From the NCBI GenBank assembly GCA_015478675.1, contig JADMIH010000016.1:1-42194 (forward strand): a DNA stretch of 42,194 nt, given 5' to 3'. The position numbers and the translations under genes were made by a program. This DNA comes from Chloroflexota bacterium. GTDB taxonomy: Bacteria > Chloroflexota > Chloroflexia > QHBQ01 > JADMIH01. The notes beneath the pieces are model-generated. The model was not told the origin of the DNA, made no database searches, and saw only the letters and a program-made list of their open reading frames with translations. Shown here piece after piece: positions 7,401 through 16,254 of this stretch. Numbering within the stretch: position 1 is the first letter of the stretch; each line of letters starts with the position of its first letter.

Positions 7401-9190
7401 ACTGGCTGAACCTCGGAGCATTGCCCTGGCTTTTGCTTATCCCTGCTCTTATCACCCTCTACATCTTCCGGCCAAAACCACAGCGTCGCGTTGTGCCGAG
7501 CCTTCGCCTCTGGGAGGCGCTGCCACAGGTCGCCCGCTCCACCGCTCATATTCGCCGCCCACCTATGTCGCTGCTTATGCTTCTTCAGGCATTGCTGCTG
7601 GCTGTGGGCGTGGCCGCCTTGCTTCGCCCAGCCTTTGCCTCGCCTGCCCCTCGGCACTTATTAATATTGCTCGATGCATCGGGCAGTATGCAGACCAGAA
7701 ACGCCGGCACGACCAGGTTTGTGCAGGCGAAGGACCAGGCGCGGCAGGTGGCCTCCGGCATGCAAGCGCAGGACCGCGCTACTCTGCTGCGCGTAGGTGC
7801 GGCTGTCACCACAGCTTGCTCGGTATGCACGCGCTCTGATCTGGAACGCTCCTTGAACGCTATGCTACCTGGCGCGGGCAGGGCGGCTATGTCTTCAGCC
7901 CTCGATATAGCGGCAGGGCTGGCACGCAGGCCCGAAGGCTACGCAGGTGGTATAGAGACAGTGCTCATCTCAGATGGAGCTTTCGATCCTCTCTCCGCAA
8001 GGGGTTTGCCTTCATCTATCCGCTTTATATCCGTAGGTTCAAAGCAGGATAACAGAGCTATTACGGTGCTGAATGCGCAGCAGCCGCCCGACGGCAGCCC
8101 CGGCTACGTAGCCTATGCGCATGTGGAGAATTTCGGCGGCTCGGAGGCTGCTGTGCAGCTGTCGGCCTTCGCTGACACAGTGCCCTTGCCTCAGCGCAAC
8201 GTGACCCTGCCCGCGGGCGGCCATGCAGACTTCACATGGCAGCTACCCGCAGGCACAGCCGACTTTAGTATCAACCTGGGCCAGAATGATGCTCTTGCTG
8301 TTGATGATAGCGCGACGATATTCCTACCTGCGGCGGGGCAGCACAAGGTGCTTGTAAAGTCTACTCAACCTGAGCTTTACAGCCGCGTCCTTGCGGCTAT
8401 ACCTGGCTTCAGGGCGGTCACAGAGCAGAAGGTTACAGACGATATTGCCTTCACCATTGTAGAAGGTAACGTTCCCGACCCACTCCCCACTGGAAGTTTG
8501 CTGCTGGTGAACCCTCAAGGCAGCTTCTTGCCATTGCGCGGCAGCATGACAGACGCCGTTCCCCTGGGTACAAACTCTACGCACCCATTCCTCGCGGGTT
8601 TGGACCTCGGCGCTCTACTGGTGCAGCGTGCGAGTGTGCTGGATGCCAACTCCTGGTTGCAGCCTGTGGTGGAGGCGGCGCAAGGTCCACTCTTGCTTGC
8701 GGGCGAGCGTAACGGCCAGCGTATCGCGGTCCTTACATTCGATCCACGCAACTCGAATCTGCCCAAGCTCGCTGCATTTCCGCTTCTCATCTCGAATCTG
8801 GCTGATTGGCTCTACCCACTCGCGGGCACCGAGGCGCTAAAGCCCGGCCAGCCTATCTACTTGCAGCCTGGCGCGTCCGTAAAGACCCCTGCTGGAACTG
8901 TAGTGCAAGCGAGTGACACAGGCGCTTACGCTGAGACAGACCAGGCAGGCATATACCAGGTGCAGGAAGTGGGCGTGCCTTCAAGCGCTCCATTGTCGTT
9001 CGCCGTAAACATGACCGATGCCCTGGAATCGAACCTCTCCCCGCAACCCCACCCTGAGTTGGAGCGCACAACCCCAACCTCTCCGCAGGCCACTATCTAC
9101 CAGGAATACTCTCTGCCGCTGGCAACCTTTGCCCTGTTGTTGCTGGGGGCCGAGTGGCTCTTCTACTGCTGGAAACGAGGCAAAATGTGA
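7397..9190 (+). CDS. BatA-like membrane protein with vWA domain
   Basis: 597 residues. The BatA-type N-terminus has two membrane helices (about 8-24 and 58-78) around the conserved VPSLRLWEALP segment. A vWA domain follows with DASGS (93-97) as the metal-ion-dependent adhesion site. The middle (about 230-550) looks like beta-rich extracytoplasmic sequence, and one helix (about 572-590) closes the protein before a basic tail (CWKRGKM). Family members work with MoxR ATPases in envelope or stress functions (the Bat operons). The gene overlaps DUF58 upstream by 4 bases and the next gene downstream by 4 bases, so its product is likely made in step with its partners. Confidence 0.92.
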   Translation: MNWLNLGALPWLLLIPALITLYIFRPKPQRRVVPSLRLWEALPQVARSTAHIRRPPMSLLMLLQALLLAVGVAALLRPAFASPAPRHLLILLDASGSMQTRNAGTTRFVQAKDQARQVASGMQAQDRATLLRVGAAVTTACSVCTRSDLERSLNAMLPGAGRAAMSSALDIAAGLARRPEGYAGGIETVLISDGAFDPLSARGLPSSIRFISVGSKQDNRAITVLNAQQPPDGSPGYVAYAHVENFGGSEAAVQLSAFADTVPLPQRNVTLPAGGHADFTWQLPAGTADFSINLGQNDALAVDDSATIFLPAAGQHKVLVKSTQPELYSRVLAAIPGFRAVTEQKVTDDIAFTIVEGNVPDPLPTGSLLLVNPQGSFLPLRGSMTDAVPLGTNSTHPFLAGLDLGALLVQRASVLDANSWLQPVVEAAQGPLLLAGERNGQRIAVLTFDPRNSNLPKLAAFPLLISNLADWLYPLAGTEALKPGQPIYLQPGASVKTPAGTVVQASDTGAYAETDQAGIYQVQEVGVPSSAPLSFAVNMTDALESNLSPQPHPELERTTPTSPQATIYQEYSLPLATFALLLLGAEWLFYCWKRGKM

Positions 9191-11787
9191 GCGATATCGT
9201 ACTCTTGCGCCCCGAAGCCCTTTGGGCACTCCTTCTGCTGCCTTTCTTTTTTCTCCTGTCGCGACGGTTAACCGGGCTGGCACCGTGGCGGCGGCGTACC
9301 GCTCTGGTGTTGCAGAGCTTGAGCGTGGCGCTGCTGCTGCTGGCGATCTCTCAGCCTGCTTTCGTCAAGCCTGACGACAAAGTGAATCTGGTGGTAGTGC
9401 TCGACTCCTCAAAAAGCTTGAGCGCCGCCAGCCGCCAGCAGGCAGTAGAGTACGCAAAGGGTGTGCTGGCGAAATCGACCGGGAATGAGCAGATAGAGTT
9501 CGTCAGTGTGGGAGCGAACGCCACCCTCCTCTCTGCCCAGGAAGTAGCCACAGGCTCCTGGGCCGTCCCGAAAGAGACACCTCAGGGTGCGAACTCTGCC
9601 GACAGCACTGATCTCTCTGCCGGTTTGCGCCTGGCGGGCACCCTGCTTGGCGATAATGGCCGCAGACGGGTGGTGCTGGTGAGCGACGGTTGGGAGACCA
9701 CAGGGCAAGCCGTGCAGGAGGGCGACAGGCTCAAGGCGCGTGGCATTGATGTGCAGGCGGTTGGACTTGGCGCGCTTGGCAACCCTGAAGTGGTGGCGGA
9801 GGCGCTAAAGGTCGCTCCTTACGTGCGCATAGGCGATAACGTTGAGAGCAATCTGAGCGTCTTCAGCACGCAAGCCACCAGCGCTACTCTTCAACTGAGC
9901 GTAGACGACACGCCTCTAGAAAAGCGCACTGTGGCCCTCAAGCAAGGCGAGAATACCATCCCTTTTGAGCAAAAGGCAGCTACAGAAGGGTATCACCATT
10001 TGGACGTGACAATCACCGATGCGGCTGATACCTCTAAAGAGAACAACAGCGCCAGCGCGGCTCTGGTTGTAAAATCACAGCCTCGTGTGCTGGTATTAGA
10101 AGATCGAGCAGGCGAGGCGGCGCAGCTTGCCTCCGCCTTGTCGGCCAGTCAAATGGCTGTGGATGTGCAAAGCCCGGCATCGGTGCCTGCTCAATTGAGC
10201 GGCCTGGACGACTATGACAGCGTGGTGCTCGACAATGTAGCAGCCACAAGCTTCACCCTTGACCAGCAGCGCACCTTGCAAGAGTACGTTCGCCGCAATG
10301 GTCGTGGCCTGGTGGTGACGGGAGGCAAGACCAGCTTTGCGCGTGGCGCTTACGCCGATAGCATCTTCGAGGAGATGCTTCCCGTCTCTTCGATGCCGCC
10401 TCCACGTCCCCCTCAAGGTTCTACAGCGGTGATATTGGTTGTAGATCGCTCATCTAGCATGGACGAAGGGGATAACCCCGCTGACGAGCCGCCCAAGTTC
10501 GCTATGGCTAAGGAGGCAGCGCGCCTGGCGGTTGATTCGCTGCGACCCGGAGACACCCTGGGCGTGCTCACCTTTGACACTAATTACCTGTGGGCGGTGC
10601 CTGTGCAGGTCATCAACAGCGACAGTGATAAGGCGCGGGCCAAGGGGCTGATTCAGGATATTTCATTGGGCGGCGGCACCAACATTTTCAGTGCGGTTGA
10701 AGAAGCGGTACGTGCGATGCGCGGCGTAAGCGCGCCCACCAAGCATGTAGTCCTCCTCACAGATGGGCAAGACCACTCCGAGGAGGATTTTGCACCTATG
10801 CTCAGCCAGATGCGGCAGGACCAGATTGGCCTTTCGACCATAGGCATTGGCAGGGATGCAGACAAGGCTCTGCTTACCAACCTGGCGAAGCAAGGCCAGG
10901 GGCGCTATTATTTTACGGAGCTGCCGCAGAACCTCCCGCAGATAATCTTCAGGGAGCTTAACGTGGCGCTAAAAGAGGCAATCGCCGAGGGAAGTGTGCA
11001 GCCGCATATACAGGCTCCCAGCCCTGTGCTGCGCGGCTTCGCCCCGCAGGATGTTCCACAGCTTGGCGGCTACGATCTCACCACCCCTAAAGATGATTCG
11101 GTGATCGCACTTACCTCTGACAGTGGTGATCCTTTGCTCGCTCATTGGAACTATGGCCTGGGGCGCGTCCTGGCCTTCACCTCGGATACAACTCAAAGTT
11201 GGGCGAGCCGTTGGCTCTCATGGGATAGCTTCTCTCGCTTTTGGAGTCAGGCGGTGCGCTGGACGATGGCAACTCCTGTCAACCCTCAGCTTCAACCATC
11301 CATCACGACTGAGAGCAACACCGCCACCATTACTGTGCAAAGCCTTGACGCCGCGAACAACTTCGCGGGACTCGTCAACGTAACAGCAGCGGTGCGCGCT
11401 CCCTCAGGCGCTATTACCACCACCGCCCTCACCCAGTCGGGGCCTGGCACCTACACAGCTGACCTGCCTCTGAACGAGCCGGGCGCATACGAGATGCGCC
11501 TGACCCGTGAGGGCGACAATGCGACTACCGAAACTGCGGGCTTCAGCGTGCCAATCAATCCTGAATTGCTGCACCCAGGCACTAACGACCTGCTCCTGAA
11601 AGCTCTGAATAATGGCAAGGATTATCTCACAACTTCTGTGCAAGCTCTCGACAGTAGCAACTTGCAAGGCACTACCCCGCAGCGTGAGGCGTTGTGGAGC
11701 TACTTGATCGCGCCTGCCCTGCTATCCTTACTTGCCAGTGTAGCAGTTCGCCGTGTCGACTTTCGCCTGGCGCGCCGCAAGCGTTAG
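9187..11787 (+). CDS. Large membrane protein with two vWA modules and a GATase-like segment
   Basis: 866 residues from GTG 9187, which overlaps the previous stop (ATGTGA) and has GAGG upstream; an in-frame GTG at 9154 would add 11 residues inside the preceding gene and is less likely. Two N-terminal helices (about 10-26 and 38-55) precede a first vWA domain (DSSKS 73-77). A class-I amidotransferase-like segment follows (VVTGGKTSFARGAY, about residue 375), then a second vWA domain (DRSSS 420-424 with GGGTNIF and LTDGQDH). A final helix (about 838-856) and a basic tail (RRKR) end the protein. This helix-vWA-GATase-like-vWA layout is typical of large vWA membrane proteins in MoxR operons. No catalytic Cys is evident in the amidotransferase-like part, so I infer a structural role. 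Confidence 0.92.
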   Translation: MSDIVLLRPEALWALLLLPFFFLLSRRLTGLAPWRRRTALVLQSLSVALLLLAISQPAFVKPDDKVNLVVVLDSSKSLSAASRQQAVEYAKGVLAKSTGNEQIEFVSVGANATLLSAQEVATGSWAVPKETPQGANSADSTDLSAGLRLAGTLLGDNGRRRVVLVSDGWETTGQAVQEGDRLKARGIDVQAVGLGALGNPEVVAEALKVAPYVRIGDNVESNLSVFSTQATSATLQLSVDDTPLEKRTVALKQGENTIPFEQKAATEGYHHLDVTITDAADTSKENNSASAALVVKSQPRVLVLEDRAGEAAQLASALSASQMAVDVQSPASVPAQLSGLDDYDSVVLDNVAATSFTLDQQRTLQEYVRRNGRGLVVTGGKTSFARGAYADSIFEEMLPVSSMPPPRPPQGSTAVILVVDRSSSMDEGDNPADEPPKFAMAKEAARLAVDSLRPGDTLGVLTFDTNYLWAVPVQVINSDSDKARAKGLIQDISLGGGTNIFSAVEEAVRAMRGVSAPTKHVVLLTDGQDHSEEDFAPMLSQMRQDQIGLSTIGIGRDADKALLTNLAKQGQGRYYFTELPQNLPQIIFRELNVALKEAIAEGSVQPHIQAPSPVLRGFAPQDVPQLGGYDLTTPKDDSVIALTSDSGDPLLAHWNYGLGRVLAFTSDTTQSWASRWLSWDSFSRFWSQAVRWTMATPVNPQLQPSITTESNTATITVQSLDAANNFAGLVNVTAAVRAPSGAITTTALTQSGPGTYTADLPLNEPGAYEMRLTREGDNATTETAGFSVPINPELLHPGTNDLLLKALNNGKDYLTTSVQALDSSNLQGTTPQREALWSYLIAPALLSLLASVAVRRVDFRLARRKR

Positions 11788-11821
11788 CGCCAACTCTCAG
11801 CACCTACCAGTTACGCACCTG

Positions 11822-11850
11822 TTGACAGACTGCTCTCTATCTGCCATACT
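11822..11850 (+). promoter_or_regulatory. Sigma70 promoter before a short structured transcript
   Basis: Consensus TTGACA (11822-11827), exactly 17 bases, then CATACT (11845-11850). Transcription would begin near 11857, just before two hairpins, the second of which is an intrinsic terminator. Confidence 0.6.
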
Positions 11851-11856
11851 GTTTAC

Positions 11857-11919
11857 ACCACCGGCAAAGATCGCCGGTTCCGAGCGAAGGTTGCTCCTCT
11901 GTTGAGGGCGGCCTTTTTG
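11857..11919 (+). ncRNA. Candidate small RNA or attenuated leader
   Basis: Between the promoter at 11822-11850 and the T-run at 11912-11917, about 60 bases fold into two hairpins: CCGGC/GCCGG (11861-11877) and the terminator at 11887-11917. This could be a stand-alone small RNA or a leader attenuating the 70-codon gene at 11984. It matches no RNA family I know. Confidence 0.35.
11887..11919 (+). terminator. Intrinsic terminator
   Basis: AAGGTTGCTCCTC pairs with GAGGGCGGCCTT (with G-U pairs and one bulge) across a TGTT loop, followed by TTTTT. It would stop the upstream vWA operon, the short transcript starting near 11857, or both. Confidence 0.7.
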
Positions 11920-11983
11920 TTTGGGTCCATCGCTTGCTGATGCAACTGGAGAGGTGAGCAGAGTAGAGATAAGGGGGATATTT

Positions 11984-12196
11984 ATGACAGCTTTGATAAA
12001 GACGCCAGAGGTACTAGAGGGCCTGAAAAAAGATGAAGGCACGGGTCATTACAGAGTTCTCTCCGGCTATGGGCACCAGGCCAACCGCTATAGGATTCAT
12101 GAGACGTGGCTTGACCAGGAGGATGGCCTGTGGATTGATGGCGCTGCCGTCGAGCGCGAAGCAGCGAGGAGCCAGACCGGAAGCGGGGACGACTAG
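11984..12196 (+). CDS. Small hypothetical protein (70 aa)
   Basis: ATG 11984 follows AAGGGGG at good spacing; the open frame extends upstream to 11921 but lacks a ribosome site there. The product is soluble and acidic at the end, with aromatic stretches (GHYRVLSGYGHQANRYRIHETWL). No motif or family is recognised. It stands alone between the terminator at 11887-11919 and the convergent 3' end of carB. Just past its stop the bases TAGCCAAG repeat about three times (12194-12217). Confidence 0.6.
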   Translation: MTALIKTPEVLEGLKKDEGTGHYRVLSGYGHQANRYRIHETWLDQEDGLWIDGAAVEREAARSQTGSGDD

Positions 12197-12260
12197 CCAA
12201 GTAGCCAAGTAGCCAACTAACTCGCCTTAGTGCTCACAGCATGGGCTTTGGTGAGGCGCA

Positions 12261-15113
12261 CTACGCGCCCAGGCCATCTGCCGAGTCGGAGGGGCGTGCC
12301 CCTGCTCCAAGTTGCGCCTTGAGCACCGCGCCTGCAAAGGTGGCGTCCACACCCATCGCTTCGCCTGTGCTTTGCATTTCGGGGCCCAGCTTGCGCGGCA
12401 GGGTGGGAAACTTGTTGAAAGGGAGCACCACCGTTTTTACGGACACTTGCCCTCTTTTGCTGCCCTGTTTTATATCTATATCCGACAAGGCTGATCCTAG
12501 CATCAAGCGCGTAGCGATCCGCGCCAGTGGAACCCCCGTTGCCTTGCTCGCGAAGGGCACCGTGCGCGAGGCCCGGGCGTTCACCTCAAGGAGGTAAACC
12601 GTCTCGTCCTTGACCGCATACTGCACGTTCATCAGCCCCACTATCTTCAGGCGCTGCGCCAGGCTCAGTGTATAGCTCTCTACATGCTTGAGCACAGCGT
12701 TCGAGAGGGTTTGCGGCGGGTAGACGCACGAGCTATCGCCCGAATGGACACCTGCCTTCTCTATCTGCTCCATCACTACTGTGAAGAGATTGATCCCATC
12801 CGACACTCCATCCACATCAATCTCGATAGCGTCCTCCAGAAAGCGGTCTACCAGCACAGGGTGACGGCGTAAATGTGGGCCGAGCGCATGGAAATAGCTC
12901 TTCAGCTCATCCGGGTCGTAGATAATCTTCATCCCCCGCCCACCAAGCACATAGGATGGGCGCACCAGCACAGGGAAGCCGATTTGTGGGGCTAACGCCT
13001 CCAGGTCGTCCTGGCTGTGCACGATTGCCCACGCAGGAGTGGGGATATTAAGCTCCTGACAGAGAGCAGCCATCTCTTGCCGGTCCTCGGTGGCTGCGAT
13101 TGAGCCGATTGAGGTGCCAAGTATTTGCACGCCTGCTTCGGCTAGAGGACGAGCCAGATTGAGAGCGGTCTGCCCTCCGAACTGCGTAATCACCCCCAGC
13201 AGCCCAGCCGCCTCCTGCTCAACCACGTTCAGCACTTCTTCGAAGGTCAGCGGCTCGAAATAGAGGCGGTCGCTCAAGCTGTAATCTGTGCTAACCGTCT
13301 CAGGGTTGTTGTTGATCACAATTGCCTTGACGCCCTGGGCCTTCAGCGCCTCTACAGCATGCACCGATGAGTAATCGAATTCTATGCCTTGACCGATACG
13401 TATTGGGCCGCTGCCCAGCACGATCACCTTGCGGCCCTCCAGCGGCTTGGCCTCATCTTCCTCCTCATACGTCGAATAAAAGTAGGGTGTGGAGGCGGTG
13501 AACTCACCCGCGCAGGTGTCCACCATCTTGTAGGTGGGCCTCACGCCAGCCGCCAGCCTTTTCTGCCTGAATTGCAGCTGGCGCTCTATGGGCCTCTCCC
13601 CGCGAGCCTCTGTGCCGGTTGCTCCGCGCTCAAGCTGGAGCAAATGCTCATCCGAGAAGCCAATCCGCTTGGCAGCCTTTATGTGCACGCCGCTCAGGTC
13701 AGCGCTGCAGAGCGCCTCCATCTCGTAGATCGACCTTATTCGTTCGATAAACCAGGGGTGTATATGGCTGAGGCGGGTTATCCTCTCTGTAGTCCAGCCC
13801 TGAGCTATGGCGTTGTAGATTGCCGCCGGACGTTGGGGCGTGGGGTGGGCCAGCGCACAGGCTATCTTCTCTTCTATCCAGCTTTCGGTAACTTCGAGGT
13901 GCGACGAGCGCACGTCCAGGCCTCGTAGACCCTTGAGAAATGCCTGCTCGAACGACCTGCCGATAGCCATCACTTCGCCTGTGCTTTTCATCGTCATGCC
14001 GATGTGCCGGTCTACGCTGCGGAACTTGTCGAAGGGCCAGCGGGGCAGCTTTACTACCACGTAATCGAGGGCAGGCTCGGCGCAGACGCTTGCGCCCGTA
14101 ATATCGTTTCGTAGCTCAGGCAAGGTATAACCGAGGGCGATCTTGGCGGCGACCCTGGCAATAGGGTAGCCTGTGGCTTTGGAGGCGAGCGCCGATGATC
14201 TCGACAGGCGGGGGTTTACCTCGATAATGGCGTATTCGCCTGTGGCCTGATTCAGCGCAAACTGGCAGTTGCACCCACCGCGCACGTCCAGCGAGCGCAC
14301 TATGTCGAGGGCCGCGCTGCGCAGGCGCTGGTAATCACCATCCGAGAGGGTCTGGCTTGGCGCTACCACGATGGACTCGCCGGTATGGACGCCCATCGGG
14401 TCCATATTCTCCATGTTGCAGATGATCATGCTATTGCCCGCACTGTCACGCAACACCTCATACTCTATCTCAGCCCAGCCCGCCACGCTACGCTCCAACA
14501 GCACATTACCTGTGCGGCTCAGCTTGAGCGCATCTCCCACCAGGTTTTCTAATTCTGCCTCGTTAGCGGCGTGCCCCGACCCTGTGCCGCCCAGGCTAAA
14601 GGGCGAGCGCACCACCACCGGAAAGCCATGCTTTGCTGTAAACTCCGATGCGCTCCACAGGTCGGCTACTGTGGTGTGCGCCAGCACCGGCTGTCCGGAT
14701 GCGGTCATCAGGTCGGCGAATATCTGGCGGTCTTCGGCAAGACGGATGCTGTATGTCGAAGTGCCCAGCACTCGCACGCCGTAGTGCGCCAGCACCCCTG
14801 CCTTCTCAAGCTCCATCGTCAGGTTGAGTGCCGTCTGCCCACCACAGGTAGCGATTAGCCCATCGGGGCGCTCTCTGGCGATTATCCCTGCAACGCTCTC
14901 CACCGTCAACGGCTCAATATATACCGCATCGGCCATATCGGGGTCGGTCTGGATCGTGGCGGGGTTGGAGTTGACCAGCACCACCTTTACCCCTTCCTCG
15001 CGGCAGCTAATGCAGGCCTGTGTGCCGGCGTAGTCGAACTCCGCAGCCTGGCCGATCACGATAGGACCTGAGCCTATGATTAGCGCTTTCTTGATGAGCA
15101 GGTCCCTAGGCAT
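12261..15113 (-). CDS. carB: Carbamoyl-phosphate synthase large chain lacking the MGS-like domain
   Basis: 950 residues from ATG 15113, which has a perfect GGAGGG site inside the carA 3' end; the overlap with carA is 8 bases. The two ATP-grasp halves are intact: KKALIIGSGPIVIGQAAEFDYAG at the N-terminus, EVNPRLSRSSALASKATGYP in the first half, KVIVLGSGPIRIGQGIEFDYS starting the second, and LEVNARASRTVPFASKATGVPLA in it. CarB makes carbamoyl phosphate from bicarbonate, ammonia and two ATP. The usual protein is about 1,070 residues; this one stops about 20 residues after GPEMQSTGEAMG, so the C-terminal MGS-like domain that binds effectors (UMP, ornithine in enterics) is absent. No leftover MGS sequence is seen past the stop. 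It ends the arginine operon. Confidence 0.96.
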   Translation of the reverse strand: MPRDLLIKKALIIGSGPIVIGQAAEFDYAGTQACISCREEGVKVVLVNSNPATIQTDPDMADAVYIEPLTVESVAGIIARERPDGLIATCGGQTALNLTMELEKAGVLAHYGVRVLGTSTYSIRLAEDRQIFADLMTASGQPVLAHTTVADLWSASEFTAKHGFPVVVRSPFSLGGTGSGHAANEAELENLVGDALKLSRTGNVLLERSVAGWAEIEYEVLRDSAGNSMIICNMENMDPMGVHTGESIVVAPSQTLSDGDYQRLRSAALDIVRSLDVRGGCNCQFALNQATGEYAIIEVNPRLSRSSALASKATGYPIARVAAKIALGYTLPELRNDITGASVCAEPALDYVVVKLPRWPFDKFRSVDRHIGMTMKSTGEVMAIGRSFEQAFLKGLRGLDVRSSHLEVTESWIEEKIACALAHPTPQRPAAIYNAIAQGWTTERITRLSHIHPWFIERIRSIYEMEALCSADLSGVHIKAAKRIGFSDEHLLQLERGATGTEARGERPIERQLQFRQKRLAAGVRPTYKMVDTCAGEFTASTPYFYSTYEEEDEAKPLEGRKVIVLGSGPIRIGQGIEFDYSSVHAVEALKAQGVKAIVINNNPETVSTDYSLSDRLYFEPLTFEEVLNVVEQEAAGLLGVITQFGGQTALNLARPLAEAGVQILGTSIGSIAATEDRQEMAALCQELNIPTPAWAIVHSQDDLEALAPQIGFPVLVRPSYVLGGRGMKIIYDPDELKSYFHALGPHLRRHPVLVDRFLEDAIEIDVDGVSDGINLFTVVMEQIEKAGVHSGDSSCVYPPQTLSNAVLKHVESYTLSLAQRLKIVGLMNVQYAVKDETVYLLEVNARASRTVPFASKATGVPLARIATRLMLGSALSDIDIKQGSKRGQVSVKTVVLPFNKFPTLPRKLGPEMQSTGEAMGVDATFAGAVLKAQLGAGARPSDSADGLGA

Positions 15114-16233
15114 GTGTGCCCTCCACAGCAGCGTTAGAGGCAGCCGCAAGAAAGCTCTCTATCAACCCATGTGTGTCGGTTGGCCCCGGAAAGGCTTCGG
15201 GGTGCCATTGAACACCCCAGATTGGGCGCGACCTGTGGGCTAATCCCTCCACTGTGCCGTCGTTGAGGTTGGTGTGTGTAATGTAGAAGTCCGGCGGCAG
15301 AGACGCCGGATCAACCGTGTAGCCGTGATTCTGGGTGGTGATGGACATTCTCCCGGTTGCGGTCTCAAGCACAGGCTGGTTTATACCTCGGTGGCCGAAT
15401 CGCATCTTGGTGGTGCGCCCACCTGCGGCCAGAGCAATTAGCTGGTGCCCCAGGCAGATGCCAAAGACCGGCAGTTGCCCTTGCTCCATCAGCCCACGCA
15501 CGGTTTCGACCGCGTAGCCCAGGTGAGCGGGATCGCCCGGCCCGTTGGAGACGAGCACGCCGTCAGGTTGCAAAGCCATCACTTCGCCCGCAGTCATCGT
15601 TGACGGTACAAGCCAGACGCCCGCTCCGGCGTGTTGGAGCCGCTCAAGCATACCCTTTTTTGCTCCATAGTCGAGCAGGGCCACACGTGGTGCCTCCGGG
15701 CGGCTTTGCGGGTGCCAGGTGAGCTCGGGGGTAGAGCATTCCACTACGTAATCCACGCAGTCATAATCTAATGATTGCGCCAGCTTTTGCAACTCCGCGA
15801 CGTCAGGTAACCGGCCCTGCGTAGCGACTGCGAGGGCGGCGGGCAGCACACCATGCAAGCGCACTTGCTTCACGAGTGAGCGAGTATCAACGCCGTAGAG
15901 GGCAGGTGTACCCTCATCCTGGAGAAAGGCGTTGAGGTCGCCTGATGAGTCGCGGTGCCCCGCGCTGCTCATCATATCGCGCATGATCGCAGCACGCGCA
16001 TGGACCCTGGAGCTCTGCCCGGCGAGTGCTCCGGTTCCATAGCTGCCCACGAGCGGGTATGTGAAGATGAGGATTTGCCCGGCATAAGAGGGATCGGTAA
16101 GCGCCTCCTGGTAGCCGACCATCCCTGTCTGGAAGACAAGCTCACCCACAGCAGTACCCTGTGCACCGCCACCCAACCCGCGAACTACCGCGCCTTCAGC
16201 GGTAACGAGCAGACCATATAACGTGTCAGCCAT
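15106..16233 (-). CDS. carA: Carbamoyl-phosphate synthase small chain (glutaminase)
   Basis: 375 residues, normal length. The N-terminal CarA domain (GELVFQTGMVGYQEALTDPSYAGQIL) is followed by a class-I glutamine amidotransferase domain with the nucleophile in GICLGHQ and the His/Glu pair in QWHPEAFPGP. It hydrolyses glutamine and passes ammonia to CarB. ATG 16233 has GGAGAAG upstream. It lies 21 bases after argB and overlaps carB by 8 bases, which favours equal production of the two subunits. Confidence 0.97.
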   Translation of the reverse strand: MADTLYGLLVTAEGAVVRGLGGGAQGTAVGELVFQTGMVGYQEALTDPSYAGQILIFTYPLVGSYGTGALAGQSSRVHARAAIMRDMMSSAGHRDSSGDLNAFLQDEGTPALYGVDTRSLVKQVRLHGVLPAALAVATQGRLPDVAELQKLAQSLDYDCVDYVVECSTPELTWHPQSRPEAPRVALLDYGAKKGMLERLQHAGAGVWLVPSTMTAGEVMALQPDGVLVSNGPGDPAHLGYAVETVRGLMEQGQLPVFGICLGHQLIALAAGGRTTKMRFGHRGINQPVLETATGRMSITTQNHGYTVDPASLPPDFYITHTNLNDGTVEGLAHRSRPIWGVQWHPEAFPGPTDTHGLIESFLAAASNAAVEGTHA

Positions 16234-16254
16234 TGCTTCTCCAGAGATCAGGCA

